This document shows, in pieces, positions 22,066 to 33,878 of a DNA stretch of 64,000 bases; within the stretch, counting starts at the first letter, position 1; every line of letters begins with the position of its first letter. Source of the stretch: Filosporella fistucella (Eukaryota > Ascomycota > Leotiomycetes > Helotiales); the NCBI GenBank assembly GCA_030077755.1, contig JAQJZZ010000014.1, positions 2,852,001 through 2,916,000 on the forward strand. Reading direction: 5' to 3'. Under the pieces are notes generated by a model, which ran no database searches, was not told the origin of the DNA, and saw only the letters and a program-made list of their open reading frames with translations. The translations under genes and the position numbers were made by a program.

Positions 22066-23790
22066 GTTGAAGACGAGACTTAAGCAATACGGCCTATGAA
22101 AGGATGAAAGTGGCAGTGAGGATGGAGCTGAAGAATAAATACCTTCAGGAACCCACCGCCGTATTTATATTAATTCTTTGTTGAGATCTTGGGGGCTTTC
22201 CTTGAGGTCAAGATAAGATAGTGGCCTGGGCCACAAGAGGTGCCCAAGGGTCGAGTAACTCTTGAAGCGAATGAGAAGCCAAAGGATTGAAATAAGAAGG
22301 TCGTAGACTGCGGGGCCGAAATATGCATGGGACGAGATGAACTGGTCTGTCTTTGAGTTGGGATCAACGGAGGTAAACATACATAAGTGGAAGTTCAAAG
22401 CAATCTGCAGCTAAAGTCGTGCTTTGCGACCTAGCTACGAGATACAATAGATGAAGTAGGGATGCAAGTCCTACACTTGAATCTAGGAGGAGCGTTTGAG
22501 ATCTCTATGTTGCATTCAATTCCCAAGTACATTATCGCCATCTCATACTCATGCCAACCCCACAACCGGCAGTCATACGACTGGGGATATATCCAGCCGG
22601 CATGACATCTTGGCTGGTGCGAAATTGAAGGAATTAACTTGGCGCCATGAGATGCTCAGAGTGACAAGAACGCACAAGACCAAGACTCTATCGTGAAACA
22701 GCGACAACAATAAAAGGCGGTAGCTACTTGTTAGCATGAAGAATCTGAAGGATCCGTTCACTACTCGACTGTTCATTCCATCCTACGGCCTGTCACACAT
22801 CTCACAATTGGAGTGTGCATTTTATTGGAGGACAATTGACCCATGAGAAGGAAACAAACTATTACTCAAGTCATTTTCTGAAACATTAGAATCTGAATTA
22901 TGATGATCCTTCCCAAGCGAGGTCTGGACGAAACAAGAAGGTGGAAATATAAGGCTCTTGGCAAAAGTCAAAGGGACCACCAATTGTCCTGTACTCTCCG
23001 ATCTCTGAATTGCGATCAGTCCAATTGGATATCAAAAGTCAAGGCTTAGATTAACTGCATATGTTGTGCATAGCACTTTAGCCAAGCAAGTTTGAGTCTG
23101 AGGTTCAGATAAACATCGATCGTCATTGTATTATCCGAACGGCTATTATAACCTTATCGGTGGGATGATCCGCTGCATGGCGACTTTCCCCTCTTTCAGG
23201 ACATGATAACGGCTCTCAAGTGCCGGGAGAGATTATACAACTGCTTCATTGGGCCCTAATGCCGTCTTGGCTTTAGAAGAGAATATGGCAGTTGACCTAT
23301 TTGCATGACCAATACCGGTATACATTAATCGAGAAAGCTTCGGAGCTGAAGGTTCTGCCGACTCCGCTGCATAAGCTCCCAGGACAGGAGGTGGTCGAAG
23401 TGCTGATCGTAATTCGATCTCTCACTAGAAAGCAAGTTGTCGATCTATCAGGCAATCGTAATCTGTGCGAGAAGAGATTGTAGTACGAGTAGATCTGTTC
23501 TAGAAGTCTGGATTTACCTCGCTTCCACAAAATAAATCACCTTCCCAAGACAGCAGACGATCGCTGCAAACCTCGAAGCTGCGCAAACATCACAGAGACT
23601 TTGGCATCCTCAATTTCGCACAGCGCCGACGACCGCGTACCAGGCTGCCACTCATCAATTCCATCTCAAACAGCAATTTTCGAGAGGCATTTTAAACTTA
23701 AACGATCTTCAGCGACACGGTGGAGTGCGAGTCAACAGAAACTGCTTGAACAAGCCTCTTGAACATTTATCCGTCTGAAAAAAAAAATCA
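22066..23790. other. 1.7-kb intergenic region with deuterolysin promoter
   Basis: A TATAAATA box for the minus strand lies at 22162-22169 and GATA motifs at 22211-22221. The rest carries only short unsupported ORFs. Confidence 0.5.
22211..22221. promoter_or_regulatory. Overlapping GATA-factor motifs upstream of deuterolysin
   Basis: AGATAAGATAG contains two overlapping HGATAR sites about 150 bp upstream of the protease ATG and about 45 bp from its TATA-like box. Extracellular proteases are established AreA/NIT2 targets in filamentous fungi; binding here is inferred. Confidence 0.5.
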
Positions 23791-24414
23791 ATGCCAGCTT
23801 ATCGACACATCTTCGCAATCAGCACCGCTCTTTTATTACTCCTCACCATATATCTCTTCCAAAGCGACCTTCCGGGAACTTTATCGAGCACAATGAGCGA
23901 GGGTACTCCATTGCCGATATCTATAAGCGTCGCACCTGACACTTCCACATCATCTATCCTCGGTGCCATAAAACTTCGGATCACGCTTGAGAATACTTCT
24001 CCACATGAAGTATCTTTCCTACGATGGTCATCACCTGTTGACCCTCGTGCACCCGCTCTTGGAGTATTCAAATTTGTATCCACGAAGACGAACGAACTTG
24101 CCCCATGTCTGAACATGAAAATAAATCATCGCCTTCCTGCATCTGGGTACTTCTCAAGCGATGACGAAAGCGTTATTCACATTCCAGCAAACGGAAAAAT
24201 CGATACAGTCTTGGAGTTCAAGGAGCCTGAGGTGGCACTCAAAAAAGGTGAAAAGTATTCAGTGAAGGCTGACGGTAGATGGATGGGAGTTTGGGTCCAC
24301 GACAATGATCAGGCAGCAAAATTGTCATTGGACAATGGGATGAAAGTTGGGGACTTTGGGAGCAATGAGATTGTTGTGAATGTTCCAGATCAAGGTGGAG
24401 AATTAAGAGAGTGA
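23791..24414 (+). CDS. Signal-anchored beta-rich protein, possibly M35-prodomain-like
   Basis: 207-aa intronless protein. Residues 7-24 are strongly hydrophobic (signal anchor or uncleaved signal). A second Met at residue 35 (MSEGTPLP) could give a soluble form. The remainder looks like an Ig/beta-sandwich: LPISISVAPDTSTSSILGAI, LRITLENTSPHEVSFLRWSS, DPRAPALGVFKFVS and KKGEKYSVKADGRWMGVWVH. This layout of 'LEV..NT' strands and APALGVF resembles, by eye, the N-terminal non-catalytic domain of deuterolysin/peptidyl-Lys metallopeptidases, but there is no HExxH and so no protease activity. The homology is inferred and needs profile comparison. It is separated from the deuterolysin gene by 1.7 kb. 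Confidence 0.75.
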   Translation: MPAYRHIFAISTALLLLLTIYLFQSDLPGTLSSTMSEGTPLPISISVAPDTSTSSILGAIKLRITLENTSPHEVSFLRWSSPVDPRAPALGVFKFVSTKTNELAPCLNMKINHRLPASGYFSSDDESVIHIPANGKIDTVLEFKEPEVALKKGEKYSVKADGRWMGVWVHDNDQAAKLSLDNGMKVGDFGSNEIVVNVPDQGGELRE

Positions 24415-24556
24415 ATAGGACTAGCAATTGGCAAACATCTGGAGCGCATCTGACACCTGACGATTGACAGTGAGGTTTTGTACAAAAGCGATCAAAAAAA
24501 TGTCACGAATTAAATCGAGAGCATTACATCTACTTCACAGATTGTGCCGGAGGTAC

Positions 24557-25637
24557 TCAGGTCGCCGCTGCCGTAGGCAGTGTCAGTCTGCTTAACCCTC
24601 TCTTTTTCCTCAAAGCATTTGATGATGCCAGAACCTGACGATCAAGTATGAACCACCAGTTCTTGAAGAACAAAGGACCAATCTCCCAATTATCTCCATC
24701 TCTCCAATCTGCGCCCGTAATTCTCATCCCTTCCACCGGATCATCCAGATCGTAACTGAGGTTCATTAGAGCCATTGGATCCCTGGCTATAGGCGGTCTC
24801 AATTGTGGAGGCTGGGAAAACAGTATGATAAGATTGTTTCTAACTGACGGCCAAGGTAGAATGTCAAAGAGTGGATGGTGTGGTATTCGCTGCTGAAGTG
24901 GGGTCGGTAATAAATTTGGAGGGAGATTGATTGATGGCAGAGTTGTGTCATCAATGATCCGCAGTGAAGAGAGATCGAATATCGTATCTGAGCAGCGGAA
25001 AAGTTCCGCTAGATTGTATCCTGCTTTACGAACACGGAGCTCAGGTATATCGATGATGGCATCGTCTGGAAAATCGAACTGTGATGCTTCGAGAGTCTGA
25101 ACCTCATGACCGAAAGCACCTGACTCAAGGAACAAGTCGAGATCTGTTATTTGGGTGTTAGCCTCTACCTCATACATAATGAATAGTGAGGGGATTGAAA
25201 GATGTACCAAAGTCTTCAAGTCCTGAAAGCCCCTCGGGACCACAAATGCTGTTGGCCAAGGTGGGGTTGGAGTTGAAGTCGGCAGTGGAGGGGCCAGCTT
25301 GAAATTGGCTAGATGGATCTTGTATAAAGTTGTCATACGAGGGGCTAGCTGTAGCACCGTTCTGTATCCAACCGGGATTTGCAGCATTTGACTCCTCAGA
25401 CTGAGTGTCCGTAGCACTGTGAATTGTTCCTGGTGAAGCCGAGGAAGCAGACGATGACCTCGCTCTCTTCTCTAACTCAATCATTCTTTCACGTTTCCGT
25501 TGCCCTATAAGAATATTCAGTTCCATCTAATCACCATCATTGACATGCACAAACTTACGGTATCTCCTCTGAGCCAAGACATTCAGGGCTCGTTTACGGT
25601 CAGGGTCCCCCCTATCGGGAATTTCGAGTGGTGGCAT
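24557..25637 (-). CDS. bZIP transcription factor with DUF3425 domain
   Basis: 320-aa predicted nuclear protein; exons in coding order 25637-25559, 25504-25208, 25143-24557. The basic region is only complete after splicing the 79-nt first exon to the second: DRKRALNVLAQRRYRQRKRE contains the NxxAQxxYR pattern of Yap-type bZIPs (N, A, Q, Y, R all present). The leucine zipper is short or degenerate (RMIELEKRAR). A Ser-rich linker follows, then the DUF3425 module with HPLFDILPWPSVRNNLI near residue 225-240 and the tryptophan-rich ending WEIGPLFFKNWWFILDRQVL. Proteins of this kind regulate stress or secondary metabolism in ascomycetes; targets are unknown. It is convergent with the anchored protein gene at 23791. 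Confidence 0.88.
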
Positions 25638-26164
25638 TTCTTGTCCGGAAAGTGGATAATTGAAATTGATCAGTCAGGTTCGAGCGAGAGATCGGGAGAG
25701 AGTTGCATTCTTCGTTATGTATGCAGAAACATGCCGTAATTGAGCGGAGGTGACTGAAGTCAGCCATGGGTGAATTGATAGCCCGCAGCAAACCATTCTA
25801 AACCAAATTAGGGCAGGATCTGTACGGCAGACCATCTGCACCTCCCTGACTTAATTCCAAAATTCATCACAATTGATGCCTTTGGCATTTCAGATAGACA
25901 AGATTTACTGGCTCCCCGACAGCATAACGTTATGCTCAACATGACACTTACTGGGTGATAACGTGACTTTCGAGTAAGGTAAGATAACTTCAGATATACA
26001 AATACACCTTGCACTTCTGCGTTCGTTTTTCAAATCTCCAAGCCTTCTTTCAGATTCACAAAACTCACAAAACTCACAAACAAAGGTCCCAAATCAACTC
26101 TCAAATTTCTTAGCAGAATCACCCATTTAATACTCGTTTTCAAATCCTGCTTCAGTATCTGGAA
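25638..26164. other. Divergent promoter region
   Basis: 527 bp between the bZIP and the DUF4267-like gene. Contains a short direct repeat of AACTCACAAA at about 26058-26080; no gene seen. Confidence 0.45.
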
Positions 26165-26599
26165 ATGGCTTCCCAAAGCATGAATCCTGCTCTCAATGCA
26201 ACCCTTCGAGTCCTATCAGTGGGTGGCATAGCCACCGGTTTGCTCATGATTGCTACCCCGCGACTTGGCGCCGATCTCTTTGGGGTTCCGCAAACTCCTC
26301 AAGCCGACATTATCTCACGGCTCCTCGGCTCCAGGCTCCTCGTTATTGGAGAAGCGTTGTGGTATGCACGTTCAGCACTCTCAGAAAGTTTAGCCAAAGG
26401 AGATGCGGCCAGAATAACAACGTCGAAGAGAGATGTGAAACGGTTACTTTGGGTAGGGGTGGCCATTGATGTCTTGGATTTGGTCAGTACGATACCTGGC
26501 ATACTCGATGGAAACCTGAATGGGAAGGGAATCCCACTCATGGTCGGATTTCCTGTTTTTTCTGGATCAGTTGGACTATTGGGCCTGAGGAGACTTTGA
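26165..26599 (+). CDS. Small multi-pass membrane protein (DUF4267-like)
   Basis: 144-aa intronless protein with about four hydrophobic segments: VLSVGGIATGLLMIATP, LLGSRLLVIGEALWYARSAL, LLWVGVAIDVLDLVSTIPGI and PLMVGFPVFSGSVGLLGL. The first segment followed by RLGADLFGVP and an SRLLGSR motif is typical of small fungal integral membrane proteins of the DUF4267 type; function is unknown. The family assignment is from pattern memory and is moderately sure; the membrane nature is clear. Confidence 0.75.
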   Translation: MASQSMNPALNATLRVLSVGGIATGLLMIATPRLGADLFGVPQTPQADIISRLLGSRLLVIGEALWYARSALSESLAKGDAARITTSKRDVKRLLWVGVAIDVLDLVSTIPGILDGNLNGKGIPLMVGFPVFSGSVGLLGLRRL

Positions 26600-28556
26600 A
26601 ATCAACTGATTGCATCCTAGGGCGGGCAAGGAGGCAGGTACTAAGAGCTTAGTGCAGTACGTCACCCTCCACAGGTGGAATAAAGAATGGGGCCAATTTG
26701 TACCTTAGTTAAGAATGATCACAAACACAACTTCAAGAGTTCTGGTGGAATATCATCCTAATATCCTCCCTATCAAAAACCACGAGTATGATACCCAATT
26801 CAAAACGGTCGCCGATGAATGTAATCTCTTCAGCCTTCAAGGATTATAAGAGAAGAGAAAATCTGAACTATGAACCTGAGTAACCTGAGTTAGTCTACTT
26901 AATATCACTTTTCATTTACTCAGATCCTTGGCTTGCGAAGTTCCCTAACTGGTAAAATGTGATTTTGTAGGATGTTAGCAATGAAGAGTCAATTTATTTG
27001 ACTTGCACTTGACAGGTTTAGAGGTCTTTCGGTCGTGTACCAGAGTCCTTTCTTCGGACTGTTTAGGCTTTCCAGGCTGTTCAAGCTCCTCTGGATCCTC
27101 AGGCCAATCCCTCCTGCCCATCCAAAGCACTTGTGGTTTAAACATTCCCCATTAGGACCACAACTTCTGCTAGCTATAAGTTAGAGGGCAACTGTATTAT
27201 CAGTGAGTGCACGGATGGGAGGCCAGAGAAGGACTTCAATTTTCGTGCGGTAAAAGTGCAACCGCTGGATGTAAGACTTCATCAGATACTGATGCTTGAA
27301 GACTGCCTCATCGATAGTAAGTGAACAGTAGCGAAGGATTTCTGTCACGGTAGAACATCCGATGTCCAATTATATCCTGAAACAATTTTGACTTTATAAA
27401 CCCACTCTTACATAGCCTCATTCTACCCCGCATTTTCCCCACATACCACAATTCTGAATAGCTCACCCCTGTTCCAAAAGTTTTCACCTTCAATTTCTCG
27501 TCAAATAACGGACGATTTCCCATAGTACAATATTGCAAGACTTGCTTCCCAAAATCGGCCCGTTCACGTGTCGTCCCATATTGTCTCCCCTCCTGGCTGC
27601 CTTCAAACCCCCTTTCCCCCGGTCTCTAATTTCCTCCTCATCGCTTAGAAATCCAGAAGGTGAAAGACACATGCCTGGAAAATCCAATCTTCCTTCTAGA
27701 CTATTCCAGCTAGCATGTACTTGTTTAAAGTTGATTGAAATCCTTAGTCTCGTCCCAGTTCAGGGGTCTCGAAACATTCCAAGCGAGATCTACCTCCTTG
27801 CGTAGCCTGACAGCGGCCCCTATATGACTTGGCGATATAACCTTGCCTATGTATAGCTATCAGACGAGATAAGGTTTGTTTCTAGTGTGGATAGAAGCAA
27901 GTGATAGAGCATGAATATGATTCCACTTTGGTTCTGTTTCCTCTTTGCATACATCTCACATCAGGGCTCGTATTCTTGCTGAAATGATTGGGTAGTATTT
28001 GACTCTTCTTTCACCGAGGCCCTAAATGAAGGGCACGATTCATGTGATTAGTGAATCTTGTACAAAGCCAAGATAATAATGAAGGAATTCGGGAAGGTTC
28101 AGCACTCAAAATTGATTTATACTTTTCATTGTTTCTACCTGCTCGGTGGTACTTCCCTCAATCACTGCTATTTCGGTCCTTTTCTGTTTATCTCTAACAT
28201 GGAACTTAAAATTTTGGGCCGAAGAAGAGGCTTTTTGGAAGTGCGAAAGATCTATGCCTTTGACAATTTTAGGTCATGGCTTCAACAGATCAGCATATGG
28301 AGATTGATGACTACGGCTGTGCAAGCTGATGTATATAATTTGATGATTCACCTCTCAAAACATGAACTTCCATACTGAGGTCAATTACCGCAGATCTTCA
28401 ATCATTTCTACAACCTCTAGGCTTCTCAATCTGTTGAAATATCTCAGACTCTCATTAGGTCTTTCTATTCTTATATTCGTCAAGTAAGTTCCCTTATGTT
28501 CTATGTTTATCGATTGAATCGTGGGCAAATGCTAATAGGCATGAAGGCTAATAGAT
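26600..28556. other. 2-kb gene-poor region
   Basis: AT-rich in parts. ORFs of 60-106 codons occur on both strands but show no domains, signal peptides or consistent splice structure, so none is annotated. Confidence 0.45.
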
Positions 28557-29502
28557 ATGGCTTTCTTTATGCTCTATTCAAGCGTTCTGCTTCTGATCCC
28601 TTGTATACAAGCAGCAGTACCCAGTATCTTAAACTTCACACTCACTTGGTCCGATGACTTCATCGGCGCAGCCAATTCTCTCCCTTCAACGTCCAACTGG
28701 CTCATCGACAGCGGCACATCATATCCGGGCGGAGCTGCAAATTGGGGCACAGGAGAAATCCAATCCTACACTTCCTCACCCAATAATCTTGCACTAGACG
28801 GCAACGGAAATCTCCTCATAACTCCTCTTCGAGACGCAACTGGTGCATGGACATCCGGCCGAATCGAGACCCAACGCCTCAACTTCGTGGCTGCTGCTGG
28901 GGGAAAGATGCGTATTCAAGCCTCCATTTCCATGCCCGACGTAACAGGGGATGCTGCTCTAGGTTACTGGCCAGCCTTTTGGACTTTAGGTGCTAGCTTC
29001 AGAGGAAACTTTCAAAATTGGCCTGCCATCGGAGAGTTCGATATCATGGAGAATGTAAATGGCATCAATGAGGTGTTCGGAACTCTCCATTGCGATATCA
29101 ATCCAGGTGGGAGATGCAACGAGACGAATGGTATAAGTAAAGGGATACAATGTCCTGGCAAGCCATGTCAAGGGAATTTTCATACATATGCCTTTACAGT
29201 GGATAGAAGTGTGAAGCCTGAGAATATGGTTTGGATGGTGGACAGTGTGGTCACCCAAACACTCACTCAGAGTGAGATTGGAGACCAGATTTGGAATCAG
29301 ATTGCGCACAATGGTCATTTTATTCTACTTAACGTGTATGTCTGTCAAACAACTTCTTCTAATGAAAATGGTGTTCAACTAAAACTTTAATAGAGCCATG
29401 GGTGGATCTTTTCCCAACAAATTTGGAAAGACAACTCCGGTTGCAGCAACGGTTCCGGGCAAACCGATGAAGGTAGACTATGTTGCTGTCTACAACAGCT
29501 AA
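28557..29502 (+). CDS. Secreted GH16 endo-beta-1,3(4)-glucanase
   Basis: 295-aa glycoside hydrolase; exons 28557-29335 and 29394-29502 (58-bp intron). A signal peptide of about 19 residues (LLLIPCIQAA) precedes the GH16 fold. Family blocks: LTWSDDFIGAANSLPSTSNW, NWGTGEIQSYTSSPNN, GRIETQRLNF, GYWPAFWTLG and the catalytic WPAIGEFDIMENVNG (ExDxxE). The C-terminal strand LLNVAMGGSFPNKFG is restored by choosing the second GT as donor; KVDYVAVYNS closes the domain. This is the laminarinase-like branch, distinct from the gene at 10504. It acts on fungal or plant beta-glucan; specificity is inferred only. No GPI anchor is seen. Confidence 0.95.
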
Positions 29503-30446
29503 GATGGCGTATCAGCGTAGGATCAATGAATGTGGAATTTGGTAGAAATTTGAGTTCCAGGTTGAGCTCGATTGTATTTAAAATGGAGTTTGGGTGCCCT
29601 GGTTGTTTTTGACTTGAAATTGCGCCTACAAAAATCTGCAGCTAGATTATGTTATGCATTGTTCTTTAGACGCGCCAAGTTTTGTCGGCGATTTTGGCGA
29701 AGACTTTCTGAAGAAATTATTGTTCCTACTGAAATAGTAAGGATAACAACGAGCAATGAAACTTGTCTTCAGAAGTGATCTTCTAACGAGATTTCTCAGA
29801 GCTGAAAACACCTTTATAAACAATACGATGCCATTTTCTGGGGAATATATCACATATAATGGTAGCCAATTGACCAGACTTGCTGATTCGATCCAGATCC
29901 TTAAAATGGAGCATGGAGCACACAGATAGCCCGGAAAAGGGCGAAGGCCAGGCAATCGGGTCTGTTCGCCGAGGGTTGTTCCCTGCGAGGAAATACGAAG
30001 GCTCGGAAGTGTTCTTGGCTCAATACATGTCCGGCAACTTATCCGGAGCGGTGGTCAACCTCACGGCTGGGACAACATTTCACATATCCGGACCTAATGC
30101 AGCTACGGAAAAGAAATTGATTGGAACATATTCTTATCTTCACTAAATATCATGAATAGTAATTAGATTACCCCGTAGTAGAAATATCCACATGTTCTTG
30201 GCAGGACCCCATGGGGGAATTTCCCCGCACCATCTGTGCTTTAGAGTTCGGTTGTTTTTCCAGCCCCAGAAAGCGGTGTTCTATAGGTGACTAAGTATAT
30301 ATGACAGCTGTCTAACACCAACTGATTTAGTCAAAGTAGATCTCCATCTCCTTTCGTTGCAACACACCAGCGCCCGACACCGTCAACTTCTCGGATTCCG
30401 ACCACCTGTCTGATTCGCAAGATTTCCGAGAGCATTTTCACCAAGC
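29503..30446. other. Intergenic region, no gene annotated
   Basis: One 77-codon ORF from ATG at 29913 lacks recognisable features. The permease promoter occupies the right end (GTATATATGAC near 30294-30304). Confidence 0.45.
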
Positions 30447-32150
30447 ATGTCTGCCGCTCAGGGAGATGAGAAGATGATTGCTACGGTGGAACACGTCGAC
30501 AACAAAGTCGAGCCTAAGGTCGACAGGGCAGACACTGGATCTATGTTGAAGGGAATCGCTGCTGAGGACAACCTCGATCGTTTTGGAGCCTGGAAGAAGA
30601 CAGATCCTGCTGAGATCGCACTCGTCCGGAAGCTTGATTGGCATATCATGGTATTTTTTGATGATTACATTACATGAAACGCATGCTAACCTTAATTTTT
30701 TGCAGCCAATTCTATGGTTGATGTACTTCCTCAACTTTTTGGACCGAAATGCAATGGTCAACGGGAAGCTGGACGGCTTGGCCAAAGACCTAAAGTTGAA
30801 GGGAACCCAATATAACACTTTGGTATCTATCCTGTTTGTTGGATATCTCTTGGGTCAGGTGCCCTCAAATATGATTCTCAACAGAGTCAAGCCAGCTTGG
30901 TACATGTCAGGTTGGTAAACACGGAGAGATTACCAGATTTCGGACTAACAAAAGTAAGGTTTCATGATGGCTTGGGCTATCGTCTCAACCCTGACTTGCC
31001 TTGTTCAAAACTTCGAGGGGATGTTGGCAGCACGTTTCATGCTGGGTGTGACTGAAGCACCAGTAAGTCTTCACTAGCTTGTTGCAGGGTTATGAATGTT
31101 GACAATTCCAGTTCTATCCCGGCGCGTTGTACATGGTTAGTCAATTCTACACTCGTAAAGAAGTGGCAGCTCGAATGGCTATCTTCTACACCGGCAATAT
31201 GCTTGCCAGCTCATTCTCGGGTCTCATTGCAGCTGGAGTATTTGCTGGCCTTGGTGGTGTGCACGGAATCGCAGGATGGAGATGGCTCTTCATCATTCAA
31301 GGTGTGATAACCGTTGCTGTCGCAGCTGTAGGAGTTGTACTCTTGCCAAACTCACCTCTTGAGACCCGCTGGCTCACACCTGACGAACGCCAACTTGCAC
31401 ATTCGCGCATGGAGCGAGATATGACCGGACGACGAGCTGGAACAAGCACCTGGGTTGGTCTTCGCGAGGCTTGCACAGACTATCGCACTTGGATCTTTGC
31501 GCTCATGATTAACTTGCACTTGTCGGCCAACGGATTCAAGAACTTCATGCCCACTGTTGTCAAAACACTAGGATTCAATACCACCGTCACATTGGTCTTG
31601 ACATGCCCTCCATTCTTGCTGGCTACATTCGCCTCTGTCCTGGTTTCTTGGTCATCGGGAAAGTTCAATGAGCGAACTTGGCACATCACAATCTCTAAGC
31701 TAATCGCCATTGGTGGTAAGTTGTTACTATCCAAGTACTCGAGTTTCAGCGAACAAGAATCATACTGACTAATTCCGTACAGGTTTTGCCTTAGCTTGGG
31801 GTACACTGAATACTGCTGCTCGTTATTTCGCAATGTGTATTTTCGTCGGTGCAACATACGGTGTCAATAACATTGGAATGGGATGGGTCTCTTCCACTCT
31901 CGGACAGACAAACGAGAAGAAAGCCGTTGCTGTAGCTATTGCCAATACCATGGGTAATCTGGGCAGTGTCTACACTCCTTACTTGTGGCCCGATAGCGAT
32001 GCGCCACGATTTGCTACAGCCATGGGAGCAAGTATCGGTTTCTCCGTTGGTGTTGTGATTGTTGCATGGATCATGAGATTTATTTTGATGAGAGAGAATC
32101 GCAAGATTAAGGCAGAGGAGAACGAGGTTGTGAACTTGTATGCTTATTGA
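30447..32150 (+). CDS. MFS transporter, DAL5/TNA1-like (second copy of the family)
   Basis: 494-aa permease; exons 30447-30650, 30706-30910, 30959-31062, 31112-31715, 31783-32150. TM1 is WLMYFLNFLDRNAMVNG; further marks are GYLLGQVPSNMILNRVKPAWYMSGFMM, ARFMLGVTEAPFYPGALYMVSQFYT, AGWRWLFIIQG with VLLPNSPLETRWLTPDER, and the C-terminal GNLGSVYTPYLWPDSDAPRF. About 12 helices, plasma membrane. DAL5-type transporters carry vitamins, allantoate, carboxylates or peptides; the substrate is unknown. The second intron has a GTTGGT donor. It is clearly diverged from the permease at 14872-16607, so this is not a recent tandem copy. Confidence 0.93.
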
Positions 32151-33783
32151 GCTGACAACTATCGGAGAGGCTCGATGAAATAGCTGAGAGGAAACAATCA
32201 GAGACCGGAATAGAAAGATGTTCTTTGTACCCTCTGTGTGACCCAGCCGTTAAAAATTGCCACGTGTGAGAAATGTGATTCGCGTTTGGATGATCCATGA
32301 GAGTAACCAACTTAGTCCTTTGATTATTGTTGGAAAAAATCTCAAATGTTTATAAAGTGATATTGCTATAATGGTTCTCAATCAAAATTCTGATGTCCTG
32401 CTTTTGTGCTTCACCCGATCTCTCAAGCAGCCCTTCTCTGAACACTTCATCGTAACTCAAACCCTGATTGCCTTAAATAATTATAGTGCTAACCAAAAGA
32501 TTTAGTCATGGCAGAACTTTCACCTCATTCACTTGTTAGACAGTAAGAGCTTCTGGAAAGTAGATTGATAACCACATTTCAATTTCTAAACTTTATCTCT
32601 ACCGCGTGAGGTTGAAGCGTATTACAAACAGGAATTCAGTTTGAGAGCGTGTACCAGTGCTCCAAGTACAAAGAAATATCACTAAGCATCTGACCAGAAG
32701 CAAGTAGATTCGATCAAGATTTTGAATTTGAGCAGATATGTTTGTTTCCTGCGATGCATTCCACAAATATTAATTTGCATGCCACCCATAGGACTCGATC
32801 CAGACTTTAGTCTCCTCAATATTCCCTCGCCCACATCTCATCTAGCCTCTCCAGACGAGTCCGGTGATAGCCAGTCATTGCAAGACATAGTACACTTTCA
32901 ACCCAATGGCAACGATTTTCATCCAGTTATAGTCAGTATCATTCTCAAGTCAGTTATTCGACATATCCGGGCACGTCGCTAGTAGCAAAATGGTTGATAG
33001 TAGGGAATTAGATGTTGTGATCACAACTGAGCGTTTTCGATTTGGCTAGGAGTTTTGGCGACTAGATACCCCCTTGGCGTATGTAGTCTTCTGTTACAGG
33101 CGGGATTTGTGATGGAGTGCAATCTGGATCAAATAGGAATGAATATAATACGTTATATTTCTGGAGCATGACTCTTCTCAGTCGAGGAAGGACATCCTTG
33201 AAACCACAACAAGGATGAGCTCGAGGAAATTAGCAGGCTAGCAGCTACAGAAAGAGTAGCGCACGAAGTAGCGACAAGCACCGGTGTGATTAGGCTTAGC
33301 ATAGCATCATTTTCTTTGAAATGGAAGGACAATGTATACGAAGGCATGAGAAGGAGGGAGGGACTTAAAGTGAAAAGGGAATTTGAGAAAGAAGATCTAC
33401 CTTAGCGGAGCATGCTATCTGAGAATAACTGTGTTCGTCACTTTGTCAGTTCAAATCACTAGGTTCAAAATTGCTCCAGTGTCACAACGGTAACCACTCT
33501 CTTTTCTCGGGTCAAAGAGTAAATAAATGCAAAATTTGGTTGCAACGGTTGCATGTCATACTTGCTTACCTAAAAGAAGAAGGATTCGACCTCTTAGTCT
33601 TTTTCACTTTTATGAATTGTTATTAAGTTACAAGAAACGACTTATAGTCACATTTATCAGGGTAGAATCGAGCGCAGTGAGCTTAAGTGGGGGCTTATAC
33701 CTCTCTGGATCCCGGCGCCACCTAATAGTTGACCTAGGTATGTGAGAATAACGGTGAAAACAACACCGTGTCGATCTAAATAA
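32151..33783. other. Gene-poor region left of the transposon
   Basis: No supported gene. A 67-codon ORF from ATG 32779 (acidic, DESGDSQSLQD) and a 64-codon ORF at 33347-33153 (minus, hydrophobic middle) are the best candidates, but neither has recognisable homology. The region borders the Tc1/mariner element. Confidence 0.45.
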
Positions 33784-33811
33784 CGAGCCATATGGCGTAA
33801 GTCCGTGCGCT
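33784..33811 (+). repeat. Left terminal inverted repeat of the Tc1/mariner element
   Basis: 28 bp, starting CGAGCCATATGG; identical to the reverse complement of 35041-35068. Preceded by TAA at 33781-33783. Confidence 0.95.
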
Positions 33812-33878
33812 ATAGCGTATTTTGCCCACTACAAAATTGAACTTTAGCGATTCTAACCCACCAAAACCACCTAAAAAA

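Noticed and set aside
27533..27805. 90-codon plus-strand ORF in the 2-kb gene-poor region
   Set aside because: No signal peptide, domain or splice context, and overlapping ORFs of equal quality on the other strand.
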